From contig JAEYQM010000090.1 in NCBI GenBank assembly GCA_023410025.1, forward strand, positions 1 through 56,207: a stretch of 56,207 nt of DNA. Reading direction: 5' to 3'. Below the pieces are notes generated by a model. It was not told where the DNA came from. It saw nothing but the letters and a program-made list of their open reading frames with translations, and made no database searches. Positions 32,415 through 40,352 of the stretch are shown here, piece by piece (the stretch's first letter is position 1; each line of letters opens with the position of its first letter). The stretch is from Bacillota bacterium. GTDB taxonomy: Bacteria; Bacillota_I; Bacilli_A; ML615J-28; CAG-698. Made by a program: the position numbers and the translations under genes.

Positions 32415-33352
32415 AGAACCATCAATAATGTAATTATTGCAAATAGACTAGCCATAAACCAAAATAAGAAATCTACTTGCCATTCATTATATCCTTTCAA
32501 CTCAAAGTGATGATGAATTGGTGTCATCAAAAATATTCTTTTCCCCTTTGTTATTTTAAAATATGTTACTTGAATCATTACTGACAATGCTTCAAGAACA
32601 AAAACAAAACCTAAAATAATTAAATACAGTTCAAGTTTTAATAGAATCATTAAATTAGCTATAACTGCTCCTAAAAATAATGAACCTGTATTACCCATAA
32701 AAACCTTAGCTGGATTTTTATTAAAACATAAAAATGCCATTAATGATGAAATTGTAATAAGTGAGAATACCAAGACATCTGAATTTTTACGTACAAAACT
32801 TATTATACTAATACTTATTAAACAAATTATGGACAGTCCACTAGCTAGCCCATCTATTCCATCACTCAAATTAACAGCATTTGTTGTGGCTAGGAATATT
32901 AATAAAACAAATAAACCATAACCCCATTTTAAGTCAAATACCTTATTAAATAAATATATTTTTGTATCAAATTTATATAGATATATTAAATATGCATAAA
33001 TTGCGGCAACAAAAATTTGTAAGAACAATTTTGAATATACTCCTAAACCCTTCTTCTTCTTAATTATTAATAGATCATCAAGTAATCCAATAACGAAGTA
33101 AGTTAGTGGTAAGAGAATATATAATAAGAAATTCTTAATTTCATATTTATATCCATAATAAACAAATATAGAAAGTATTGTTATAACAAAGCATACTCCA
33201 CCCATGGTTGGAGTACCTTGTTTTTTTAAATGTTTTTGTGGTCCCTCTTTTCTAATATTTTGGCCATATTTAAGAAATTTTAAAAATGGAATTAAGAATA
33301 CTAAAAGAAATGTACTGATTACAAAAGAATAAACAAATAATTCAAATAGCAT
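32411..33352 (-). CDS. mraY: phospho-MurNAc-pentapeptide transferase
   Basis: Integral membrane enzyme that makes lipid I on undecaprenyl phosphate. The 313-residue polytopic protein has the MraY signatures: GTPTMGGVCF (residues ~46-55), LLDDLLIIKKKKGLG, NAVNLSDGIDGLASGL, MGNTGSLFLGA and MTPIHHHFELKG. It lies between murE and murD as in B. subtilis and is coupled to murD by a 4-bp overlap. Confidence 0.97.
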   Translation of the reverse strand: MLFELFVYSFVISTFLLVFLIPFLKFLKYGQNIRKEGPQKHLKKQGTPTMGGVCFVITILSIFVYYGYKYEIKNFLLYILLPLTYFVIGLLDDLLIIKKKKGLGVYSKLFLQIFVAAIYAYLIYLYKFDTKIYLFNKVFDLKWGYGLFVLLIFLATTNAVNLSDGIDGLASGLSIICLISISIISFVRKNSDVLVFSLITISSLMAFLCFNKNPAKVFMGNTGSLFLGAVIANLMILLKLELYLIILGFVFVLEALSVMIQVTYFKITKGKRIFLMTPIHHHFELKGYNEWQVDFLFWFMASLFAIITLLMVL

Positions 33353-34771
33353 TTATTTACCTTCAACATATTCCTTAACAATTTCCATATCGTTAAGTTC
33401 AATAAGCTTCCCTTTAACTTTTTGAAACTTTTCATTTCCTCTTCCAAGGATAGCAATTATATCATTTTCTTCACTTATATCAATTGCTTTTTGAATTGCT
33501 AATCTCCTATCAACAATAACTTCAAAATTATCTTTTTCTATATCACAAATTATTTGATTAATAATTTCATTTTCATCTTCATCACGAGGATTATCAGATG
33601 TGAATATTACATAATCACTATTATCACTTGATATTTGTCCAATTACCGTTCTTTTAGTTTTATCTCTTGATCCCCCACAACCAACCACAAGAATTATTTT
33701 TCTTTTCAATTCCTTTAAGAAACTTAAGACATTAAATACACCATCAGGGGTATGGGCATAATCAATAATTATTTTCCTGTTTTTATAATTTAATTCTTCC
33801 ATTCTTCCAGGAATAACAAGTTTAGAATTTAAAAAGATACTAAGTTTATTAGTTATTAGTTTTAATTGGTCAAGTATGGCAATAAAACTTGTAAGATTAT
33901 AGACATTAAATAAACCAATTAAATTAGAGGAAATATTAATAAATTTATCAAAATACCGAAGTTTAAATTCTGATTTTTCTTCTGTTAAATTTATATTAGT
34001 TATCAAGTAATCAGATAAATTTTTACCATAGGTTACTAATTTACAATTTACCATTTCTTTATAAAAATCATAATGTTCACTATCTTTATTTAATATTACG
34101 GTTTTTTTATTATCTTTTAAAAACAAACCTTTCGTATACTTATAATCTGTAAAGTCAATATGGTAATCTAAGTGATCTAGGGTTAGATTTGTAAATAAGG
34201 CTACGTCAAAATCAATTCCAGTTACACGATGTTGTTTGATAGCATGACTACTTACTTCCATAACAACATATTTACATTTTTTAAAATATGCTTTCTTTAT
34301 AGAATCATAAATAATTCCAATATCCGGGGTTGTATTTATCGTTTCATAATATTCATTATTATAAAATATTCCGTTAGATCCTATTAAACAAGTTTTTTTA
34401 TTAATAAAGTTTAAGTATTTAAAAATAAGGGTAGTTGTTGTAGTTTTTCCATTAGTTCCTGTTACCCCAATAAACTTCATCTTCTTTAAGTATTTACGGT
34501 GTAATAATTTGTACGCTTCAGCCATCGTTTTTCTAACACTTTTAACAACAACAATATTTACTCCTAAGAACTCTTCATCAATTAAAGTTTCAAGTACTAT
34601 CGTTTTTGCTCCTTTTTTTATTGCATCCTTAATATAATCTTCACCATTATAAGATGTTCCAATAATGGCAAAATAGACGTCGTTTAATTCTACCTTTCTT
34701 GAATCATTGCAAAGTTTATTAACTTTATGATTATAATTTAATTTTTTATTAAATAATCTATTAACACGCAA
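33353..34771 (-). CDS. murE: UDP-MurNAc-tripeptide synthetase
   Basis: Adds the third stem-peptide residue. The 472-residue Mur ligase carries VTGTNGKTTTTTLIF (ATP loop, ~108-122), the NTTPD motif, VMEVSSHAIKQHRV, NLTLDHLDYH, and the C-terminal GRMEELNYKNRKIIIDYAHTPDG-type region. The third-residue specificity motif reads TSDNPRDEDENEI: the DNPR form is usual for meso-diaminopimelate enzymes, although the motif alone does not settle the substrate. Its start is a TTG with a strong GGGGTGAT ribosome binding site. Confidence 0.95.
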   Translation of the reverse strand: MRVNRLFNKKLNYNHKVNKLCNDSRKVELNDVYFAIIGTSYNGEDYIKDAIKKGAKTIVLETLIDEEFLGVNIVVVKSVRKTMAEAYKLLHRKYLKKMKFIGVTGTNGKTTTTTLIFKYLNFINKKTCLIGSNGIFYNNEYYETINTTPDIGIIYDSIKKAYFKKCKYVVMEVSSHAIKQHRVTGIDFDVALFTNLTLDHLDYHIDFTDYKYTKGLFLKDNKKTVILNKDSEHYDFYKEMVNCKLVTYGKNLSDYLITNINLTEEKSEFKLRYFDKFINISSNLIGLFNVYNLTSFIAILDQLKLITNKLSIFLNSKLVIPGRMEELNYKNRKIIIDYAHTPDGVFNVLSFLKELKRKIILVVGCGGSRDKTKRTVIGQISSDNSDYVIFTSDNPRDEDENEIINQIICDIEKDNFEVIVDRRLAIQKAIDISEENDIIAILGRGNEKFQKVKGKLIELNDMEIVKEYVEGK

Positions 34772-34822
34772 ATTATCACCCCATATAATTTTATTAATGT
34801 GTTTTATAAATTATGTTATGAT

Positions 34823-36715
34823 TTAGTCTGTATATAAAAAGACTGTACTATCTTGTAAGATGTAACTTCCAGCTGCTGGTGATTGAGAAACTATTTTTGA
34901 ACCACTTCCAACAATCTTTATTTGATAATGAGGGCTAAAACTAATCATTGAAGTTTTCTTTCCAACATAGTCTTCAACAACGTAAGTAAATTTATCAACC
35001 CAAGGTCTAGGATCTAGAGGAATTGCTCCATCTTGTGGTTTAATGTTTAAAAGAACAAAACTATCTTGAAGAACTTCTTTTACCATAGGTGCAACAACAA
35101 CCCCACCATATTGGATATAAGTGACCGGTTTAGTTATTGCAATATAAACAATTAATTCCGGATCATTCATTGGTGCTATCCCCATGAAACTTAAGATATA
35201 TTTACCATCTTCATAATTTCCATTTGTTGCAATTTGGGCAGTTCCAGTTTTGCCACCGACCCTGTAACCTTCAATATAAGATCCTCTTCCCGTACCTAAG
35301 GCAACAACCTTTTCTAATCCTTCTGCTACTATTTTAGAAGTTTCTTCACTTATCACCCTACCAACTTCTTTTGCTGGTTTTTGAAAAATAACTGTATTTT
35401 CAATTCCTATACCTTTAAGTATATAGGGAGTATTTAAAATTCCACCATTTACTGCAGCTGAAGCTGCATTTACAAGTTGGATAGGGGTTACTGAATTTCC
35501 TTGCCCAAAAGCTGATGTTGCTGTTTCAACATTTCCAATCTTATCCGGATTAAAAACAATACCGGTTGATTCACCTAATAAATCAACACCTGTTTTCTTT
35601 CCAAAACCAAACTTTTTAATATACTCAAATAATTTTTCTTTTCCTAATCTACTACCAATTTCAATAAAACCTGGATTACAAGAATTTTGAAGAACTTCCC
35701 AGAAGGTTTGTTGTCCATGACCTCCAGCCTTCCAGTCTTTAATTCTAACCCCATCAACTACTGCATAACCAGGGTCATAAAAATTTTCATCTGGTGAAAA
35801 GACATTTTCTTCTATTCCTGCAGCAAAGGTTAGGAATTTAAATGTTGAACCGGGTTCAAAAGATTTCCAAATTGGTAAATTACGATTAAATATTTCTTGA
35901 TCATATTCTTGATAATTTACTAGATCAAAATTTGGTCTACTAGCCATCGCAAGAATTTCTGATGTTTTAGGATTCATTACTAAACCAATTACTTCTTCAG
36001 GAGTGTATTGACTATATGCATTATCCAATACCCTTTCTAAGACTACTTGAACGTCAATATCAATTGTTAGGTATAAATCAACACCCTTTGATGGTGAAGA
36101 ATAAAATCCATCAAGATCAGCTATCTTATTTCCATGAGCATCTGTAAAGATGTTTGAAGATCCAAAATTACCCATTAAATAATCATCATAAATATATTCA
36201 ATACCGGTTATTCCTTGGAAGTCAGTTCCAACTATTCCTAATACATGGGATAGATAATTATCATATGGGTAGAATCTTACAACATCACTTGACATATATA
36301 CTCCATCAATATTTGCTTCAACAATTTTTTTAGCTTGTTCTAAAGTGATATTTTTTCCTGCTGGTTTAATTATTTCAATAGATACTTTTTTTTCAAAATG
36401 TTTTTTTATTTTACTTTCATCAATTTCTAAAATTGATGATATTGTTTTTATTGCTTTTTCTTTATTTTTAATTTGTGATGGTATAATTGATACTGTTGGA
36501 GCAAGAGTATTACCAACTATTAGTTTCCCATTACGATCATAAATATTACCGCGTCTACCAGAAACCGGAATATTCCTCGTCCATAAATCATAAGCTCTTT
36601 CGATAAATGTCGTTCCTTTAACAATCTGTACGTATCCTACTTTACATACTATTATTACAAAGGCAATTAGAAAAAAATTTAGTACCAATGCCATTCTTTT
36701 TTTAATTAGTTTCAT
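34823..36715 (-). CDS. class B penicillin-binding protein with one PASTA domain, SpoVD/FtsI-like
   Basis: 630-residue transpeptidase with an N-terminal transmembrane helix (about 8-28), the RGNIYDRNG dimerisation motif, and the catalytic set STFK (S near 290), SCN near 345 and KTG (GGKTGTAQ) near 505. A single PASTA domain (from about 575, VEDYVGKKTSM) closes it. In B. subtilis pbpB has two PASTA domains and the neighbouring spoVD, which builds spore cortex, has one. One-PASTA architecture plus its place directly before murE favours SpoVD, but it could be the only division PBP here. The ATG at 36715 has GGGTGA before it; in-frame starts up to 36730 lack a site. A terminator separates it from the upstream genes. 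Confidence 0.9.
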   Translation of the reverse strand: MKLIKKRMALVLNFFLIAFVIIVCKVGYVQIVKGTTFIERAYDLWTRNIPVSGRRGNIYDRNGKLIVGNTLAPTVSIIPSQIKNKEKAIKTISSILEIDESKIKKHFEKKVSIEIIKPAGKNITLEQAKKIVEANIDGVYMSSDVVRFYPYDNYLSHVLGIVGTDFQGITGIEYIYDDYLMGNFGSSNIFTDAHGNKIADLDGFYSSPSKGVDLYLTIDIDVQVVLERVLDNAYSQYTPEEVIGLVMNPKTSEILAMASRPNFDLVNYQEYDQEIFNRNLPIWKSFEPGSTFKFLTFAAGIEENVFSPDENFYDPGYAVVDGVRIKDWKAGGHGQQTFWEVLQNSCNPGFIEIGSRLGKEKLFEYIKKFGFGKKTGVDLLGESTGIVFNPDKIGNVETATSAFGQGNSVTPIQLVNAASAAVNGGILNTPYILKGIGIENTVIFQKPAKEVGRVISEETSKIVAEGLEKVVALGTGRGSYIEGYRVGGKTGTAQIATNGNYEDGKYILSFMGIAPMNDPELIVYIAITKPVTYIQYGGVVVAPMVKEVLQDSFVLLNIKPQDGAIPLDPRPWVDKFTYVVEDYVGKKTSMISFSPHYQIKIVGSGSKIVSQSPAAGSYILQDSTVFLYTD

Positions 36716-36751
36716 TACTTCACCCATCAAATTATATGCAGGTATATGATA

Positions 36752-36781
36752 AAAAAAAATCCCTATTTAGGGATTTTTTTT
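36752..36781 (-). terminator. intrinsic terminator between the disordered-protein gene and the PBP gene
   Basis: ATCCCTA-TT-TAGGGAT hairpin (36759-36774) with T-runs on both sides, a few bases past the stop at 36790. A TATAAT box at 36731-36736 just beyond it could restart transcription for the PBP gene; no clear -35 box is seen. Confidence 0.8.
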
Positions 36782-36789
36782 GTTAATGC

Positions 36790-37116
36790 CTACTTTTTGT
36801 TTTGATAATCTTTAGGTTGATAGTTTTTTCCTTCTAACCTAGTGCTAATCATATCTTGACCTAATTCAACAGGTTCACTTTTTTGAGCGTTTTTTTGCGC
36901 TTGTAAAGAGTTTCTTGAAGCGTTATTATTAGATCTTGCTTTATTAGCCGTAATATCTTTACTTGTAATGTCTAAAGAATATTCCTCATTATAATCAGAA
37001 ATTTCATTTAATTTGTTATTTCTGTTAAAGTCATAAATTTCTTGTTTGTTGACATTATTATTACTTTGGCTAGTCGAATTTTGCTTTTGATTATCGTTAT
37101 TCTTTTTTCTAAGCAT
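36790..37116 (-). CDS. unknown low-complexity, disordered protein in the ftsL position
   Basis: 108 residues, strongly hydrophilic, rich in Asn, Gln, Lys and Ser, with no transmembrane helix. The AAGGAGG ribosome binding site 8 bp before the ATG is excellent. It occupies the place of ftsL between rsmH and the PBP gene, but the lack of a membrane segment argues against FtsL. The composition suggests an intrinsically disordered cytosolic protein. Its ribosome binding site abuts a 9-bp RNA hairpin (37129-37153), which may affect translation. No family recognised. Confidence 0.7.
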   Translation of the reverse strand: MLRKKNNDNQKQNSTSQSNNNVNKQEIYDFNRNNKLNEISDYNEEYSLDITSKDITANKARSNNNASRNSLQAQKNAQKSEPVELGQDMISTRLEGKNYQPKDYQNKK

Positions 37117-37128
37117 GCATTTTTCCTC

Positions 37129-37153
37129 CTTGTAATGTTTTATCCATTACAAG
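37129..37153 (-). promoter_or_regulatory. RNA hairpin touching the ribosome binding site of the 108-residue protein
   Basis: CTTGTAATG (upstream arm on the minus strand) pairs perfectly with CATTACAAG, whose last bases overlap the AAGGAGG site. No T-run follows, so it is not a terminator; it could mask or present the site. Confidence 0.5.
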
Positions 37154-37212
37154 CATTATTTTTGGCAAAATTCTTTTTAATATTCGTTTTAATATTTTCC
37201 AATTTTTTAAAA

Positions 37213-37266
37213 TTATTTAATTGGTTTTGGACTTACAGGTCTTGGTAAAGGTCTAAAATTACTCAT
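37213..37266 (-). CDS. 17-residue proline-rich small ORF
   Basis: ATG at 37266 with a consensus AGGAGG six bases upstream that overlaps the end of rsmH, then MSNFRPLPRPVSPKPIK and a TAA stop. The peptide is basic and has five prolines, with no hydrophobic segment. The quality and spacing of the ribosome binding site make translation likely. It might be a functional microprotein, a translational-coupling leader, or the start of a decayed ftsL. Confidence 0.45.
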   Translation of the reverse strand: MSNFRPLPRPVSPKPIK

Positions 37267-37268
37267 AA

Positions 37269-38210
37269 TTATCCTCCTATTTTTTCAATAATTCTTAACT
37301 TTGCACTATGGGCACGATTATTGATATTTAATTCATCATCTTCAGCTACTATTACCTTATTGTTTACCAATTGGAATTGTCTGATAATATCAGCATCTTT
37401 GATTGGTAATCCTTTCGGTAATTTCACATTTACAGCATCTCTGAATACATTCTTACAAATTCTGTCTTCTAATGAATGGAATGTTATTACAACAACTCGT
37501 CCATTTTCATTTAAAAGTGTAAGTGAATCTTTGATACTTCTTTCAAATACATTAAGTTCATCGTTAACAGCTATTCTTAATGCTTGGAAAACTTTTTTTG
37601 CAGGATGTCCTGCTTTCTTTTTTGCAAACATTGGTAAAGCACTTTTAATAACATCAACTAATTCTAATGTTGTTTCAATTGGTTTTTTAGTTCTTTCTTG
37701 AACAATCTTTTTAGCAATGTTTGCTGAAAACTTATCTTCACCATATGTATAAAATATTCTTTTTAACTCATCATAAGTGTAGAAATTCACAATATCATAA
37801 GCTCTTAAATACTGATCTGTATCCATTCTCATATCAAGAATAGCATCTTTATTATAACTAAATCCACGATCGCCAATATCAAATTGGAATGAAGAAACTC
37901 CTAAATCATATAATATTCCATCAACTTTTGTAATTCCAAGTTTACTTAATTCTTCTTTAATATTTACAAAATTTGACTTAATGATTGTATAGTTATTTGA
38001 AATTTGTTTTAATACCATGTTACCGCGATTAATTGCATAATCATCTTGATCAAAACAATATAGGTGACCTTCATTTGATAGTCTTTTTAAAATTTCTGAT
38101 GAATGTCCAGCTCCACCCATTGTACAGTCAACATATATTCCAGCTGGTTTAATATTTAATCCTTCTATTGATTCATTCAATAAAACAGGTATGTGTTTAT
38201 AAGGTTCCAT
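37269..38210 (-). CDS. rsmH: 16S rRNA m4C1402 methyltransferase RsmH
   Basis: SAM-dependent N4-methylation of C1402 in 16S rRNA. The 313-residue protein shows HIPVLLNESIEGL at the start, the SAM loop VDCTMGGAGHSSEIL (~28-42), DGILYDLGVSSFQFD, RGFSYNKDAILDMRMD, ARNIAKK-like SANIAKKIV, and VVITFHSLEDRICK. It starts on the last base of mraZ (TAATG). mraZ-rsmH linkage is nearly universal in walled bacteria. Confidence 0.97.
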   Translation of the reverse strand: MEPYKHIPVLLNESIEGLNIKPAGIYVDCTMGGAGHSSEILKRLSNEGHLYCFDQDDYAINRGNMVLKQISNNYTIIKSNFVNIKEELSKLGITKVDGILYDLGVSSFQFDIGDRGFSYNKDAILDMRMDTDQYLRAYDIVNFYTYDELKRIFYTYGEDKFSANIAKKIVQERTKKPIETTLELVDVIKSALPMFAKKKAGHPAKKVFQALRIAVNDELNVFERSIKDSLTLLNENGRVVVITFHSLEDRICKNVFRDAVNVKLPKGLPIKDADIIRQFQLVNNKVIVAEDDELNINNRAHSAKLRIIEKIGG

Positions 38211-38632
38211 TATAAATCTAACTCCTCACTTATTTCTTCTAATAATTTTTCATGTTCTTCATAATAATTATCCCAAATACTTTTATTCCAAATTTCTATG
38301 CGATTTCCGGAACCAATAATTGTACATTCTTTTGATAGTTTTGCAAAGTCTATTAATTTTGAATCAATATTTACTCGACCTTTTAAATCGACTTCATTCA
38401 TGTATGCACCTGATAAGAACATTCTAGAAAACTCTCGGTTGCTTTTTTTTGTAAAAGACAGGTCAGTGATTTTATCGACAAGTTTTTCCCATTCGGTAAT
38501 AGTATAGACATATAAACATGTTTCTAAACCTTTAGCAATTACTATTTTATCGCCAAGTGCTTCTTTAAAAGCATTAGGTAAAGATATTCTTCCCTTATCA
38601 TCTAAGTTATAGTTATATTCACCAATAAACAT
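38210..38632 (-). CDS. mraZ: transcriptional regulator MraZ
   Basis: DNA-binding repressor of the division/cell-wall operon, active as a ring oligomer. The 140-residue protein has two SpoVT/AbrB-like halves with the expected DxKGR motifs: LDDKGRISLP near the start and VDLKGRVNID around residue 82. The ATG at 38632 follows AGGTGAT; an in-frame GTG at 38641 lies inside that site. The operator repeats just upstream fit autoregulation. Confidence 0.96.
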   Translation of the reverse strand: MFIGEYNYNLDDKGRISLPNAFKEALGDKIVIAKGLETCLYVYTITEWEKLVDKITDLSFTKKSNREFSRMFLSGAYMNEVDLKGRVNIDSKLIDFAKLSKECTIIGSGNRIEIWNKSIWDNYYEEHEKLLEEISEELDL

Positions 38633-38648
38633 GTTTATCACCTACTTT

Positions 38649-38673
38649 CCCACTTTTCCCCACTTTTACCCAC
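38649..38673 (-). promoter_or_regulatory. MraZ operator (three GTGGG repeats)
   Basis: Three perfect GTGGG boxes at a 10-bp period (38649-38653, 38659-38663, 38669-38673) lie between the promoter and the mraZ start. Direct TGGG-type repeats with 5-bp spacers are the known MraZ binding arrangement. Confidence 0.88.
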
Positions 38674-38677
38674 TTAT

Positions 38678-38706
38678 AGTATAACACAGCGTAAAAAAAA
38701 ACGCAA
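38678..38706 (-). promoter_or_regulatory. promoter of the mraZ cluster
   Basis: TTGCGT (38701-38706) and TATACT (38678-38683) spaced 17 bp on the minus strand. The -35 box lies in the descending arm of the upstream hairpin. Confidence 0.65.
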
Positions 38707-38725
38707 GAAATATTCTTACGTTTTT
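38692..38725 (-). terminator. hairpin upstream of the mraZ promoter
   Basis: AAAACGTAAGAA / TTCTTGCGTTTT stem (one mismatch) followed by T9 on the minus strand. It is a second barrier to read-through from rpmF into mraZ. Confidence 0.65.
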
Positions 38726-38776
38726 AAAAAAATATATATATTTTGTAATATTTTATAAAAATATGGCAGTACAAAT

Positions 38777-38804
38777 TAAAAAACGCTACTTATTAGAGCG
38801 TTTT
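38777..38804 (-). terminator. intrinsic terminator after rpmF
   Basis: AAAACGCT / AGCGTTTT-type stem with a T-run on the minus strand, shortly after the rpmF stop at 38816. The 38726-38776 gap holds nothing else visible. Confidence 0.75.
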
Positions 38805-38815
38805 AATAAAAAGCA

Positions 38816-39166
38816 TTATTCAGCTTTTTCGGCTTTTTTAGCAGCTTTTTTTACTGGTTTTTCAGTAGCTTCTGCTTCAACCTTTTTTGTAGCCTTTTTT
38901 GTAGTTTTTACTTCTGCTTCCTCAGCTTTAACTTTTTTAGTTTTCTTTGCTGGTTTTTCTTCTACTGCTTCTTCAGCTTCTTGGCTAGCCTTGATTTCTA
39001 AAACTTGTTTTCCATCATAGAATCCACAAGCTTTGCAAACAGTATGAGAAAGCTTAGCTTCTCCACAATTAGGGCAAGTCATAATACCTGGTAAGTCTAA
39101 CTTGAAATGCGTACGACGTTTACGTTTTCTAGTTTTACCAATTCTTCTTTGAGGTACAATTGCCAT
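38816..39166 (-). CDS. rpmF: 50S ribosomal protein L32 with long charged C-terminal tail
   Basis: Residues 1-58 are a normal L32 (VPQRRIGKTRKRKRRTH, then a zinc ribbon CPNCGEAKLSHTVCKAC, ending YDGKQVLEI). A further ~58 residues of low-complexity Lys/Ala/Glu sequence (AKKTKKVKAEE and KKAAKKAEKAE type repeats) double its size; L32 is usually about 57-60 residues. It follows yceD as in many bacteria. The tail is in frame with no break, so it appears to be part of the protein. Confidence 0.95.
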   Translation of the reverse strand: MAIVPQRRIGKTRKRKRRTHFKLDLPGIMTCPNCGEAKLSHTVCKACGFYDGKQVLEIKASQEAEEAVEEKPAKKTKKVKAEEAEVKTTKKATKKVEAEATEKPVKKAAKKAEKAE

Positions 39167-39192
39167 ATTGGTTCACTCCTTTGCGAGATTTG

Positions 39193-39570
39193 TTATAATG
39201 ACTTAGTTATGCGCATTGGCTTTTCTAAGTACACAATTTCCCAAACTACTGGTTCAAGATCAATTGTATTCTTCACAATTAAATTACATTCGCCATCATC
39301 TTCTGTATCAAATTCTTCTGTTACTTCAAGATCAATTGGAAATTCCAAAGCTTCTAAAGTTACAGCATCTTCTAATATTAAAGTTGTTGTTATATGTAGA
39401 TCAAATGAATATCTATCACCAATTACATTTTTTCCAACACCAGTTACTTTAGTAGGAGTAATATCAATAATATCATCAATATTTTCGATATACTTCTTAA
39501 AGTCATACTCAGCCTCAAATGTAAATGGCTTTCCATTATATTTGAATAATTGAGAAAGTGCCCATTTCAT
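39193..39570 (-). CDS. YceD family (DUF177) protein
   Basis: 125 residues with the DUF177 pattern: a beta-rich middle, LEALEFPIDLEVTEEF and the acidic DDGECNLIVKNTIDLEPVVWEIVYLEKPMRI segment, normally followed by more conserved residues. YceD proteins are linked to ribosome or 23S rRNA biology in several bacteria and are almost always encoded directly before rpmF, as here (26-bp gap). The exact function remains unsettled. Confidence 0.88.
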   Translation of the reverse strand: MKWALSQLFKYNGKPFTFEAEYDFKKYIENIDDIIDITPTKVTGVGKNVIGDRYSFDLHITTTLILEDAVTLEALEFPIDLEVTEEFDTEDDGECNLIVKNTIDLEPVVWEIVYLEKPMRITKSL

Positions 39571-39594
39571 AACGCATCACTCCATAACATAATT

Positions 39595-39623
39595 ATTATA
39601 CACTATATTGTATTAAAAGTCAA
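39595..39623 (-). promoter_or_regulatory. promoter of yceD-rpmF
   Basis: TTGACT (39618-39623) and TATAAT (39595-39600) with a 17-bp spacer on the minus strand. Confidence 0.8.
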
Positions 39624-39719
39624 TCAATTTTTGGTACATAGTCTAATTATTAATTTTCTCTAAATTTATAGTAATATATATATTATTATTGCACACTTTT
39701 TTAATAAAGCACCATTTTT

Positions 39720-40352
39720 TTACTTTTTAATTACTGGATGTCTTAAAATAGTTTTAAGTTTATCAGGCTGTGTCTTTCTTGGGTCAGATAAATATATCTC
39801 ATGATGTTTTCTATTTCCATTATATATATCATCAATTAGATTCATTTTCTCCATAAATTCATGCATTTTATTAACTGTATTAGGTTCACTACTATAAGGA
39901 CCAATATGAAGTGCTTGAACACATAATCCTTCAACATAATTTTCTAATCTGACTCTACTATAGTCTAGATTAGGTTTTTTTATTTTAGAATACTCTATTG
40001 CCCAACTAAAAACATCTTCAGTAACATAATCAGGAACTCTAATCATCAACGTCCAGATCCAATTATCACGATTATCAAAATCTAAAACATCATTTGTTAT
40101 TCCCCATAGACCTTCAAGAGGGCCAACTACATAATCAAAATATCCATCAATTAAAGTATTACTATTCTTACTCATCTTAATTGTATAAGAAATTGAATAT
40201 AGAATCTCAATAGCTTCTTGGTAAGAAGGGTTATTATTTGGATCTTTTGTTCCATCAATCATTAGATATTTAATACAAGGTATATCAATTATACAGGGTT
40301 GTTCTTTTGGTAAATAAATATTTTTATATTCTTTTTTAAAATCAAACGCCAT
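39720..40352 (-). CDS. GyrI-like small-molecule-binding domain protein
   Basis: 210 residues resembling the GyrI-like (SHS2/SOUL-type) family found alone or on AraC/MerR regulators. It shows an early CIKYLMIDGTKDPNNNPSYQEAIEILY segment, a central EGLWGI region, ENYVEGLCVQALHIGPYSSEP and a terminal HHEIYLSDPRKT stretch. The GPY-S/D-x-E-P pattern and HEIYLSDPR are typical of this group. The ligand is unknown. It overlaps the upstream M50 protease gene by 11 bp, so the two are co-expressed. Confidence 0.85.
   Translation of the reverse strand: MAFDFKKEYKNIYLPKEQPCIIDIPCIKYLMIDGTKDPNNNPSYQEAIEILYSISYTIKMSKNSNTLIDGYFDYVVGPLEGLWGITNDVLDFDNRDNWIWTLMIRVPDYVTEDVFSWAIEYSKIKKPNLDYSRVRLENYVEGLCVQALHIGPYSSEPNTVNKMHEFMEKMNLIDDIYNGNRKHHEIYLSDPRKTQPDKLKTILRHPVIKK

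Noticed and set aside
36790..37116. The 108-residue protein as FtsL
   Set aside because: No transmembrane segment or coiled-coil leucine pattern; only the position fits.
37321..37701. 126-codon plus-strand open frame opposite rsmH
   Set aside because: Fully inside rsmH on the opposite strand with no initiation signals.
39107..39553. 148-codon plus-strand open frame opposite yceD and rpmF
   Set aside because: Antisense of two recognised genes; no ribosome binding site or known domain.
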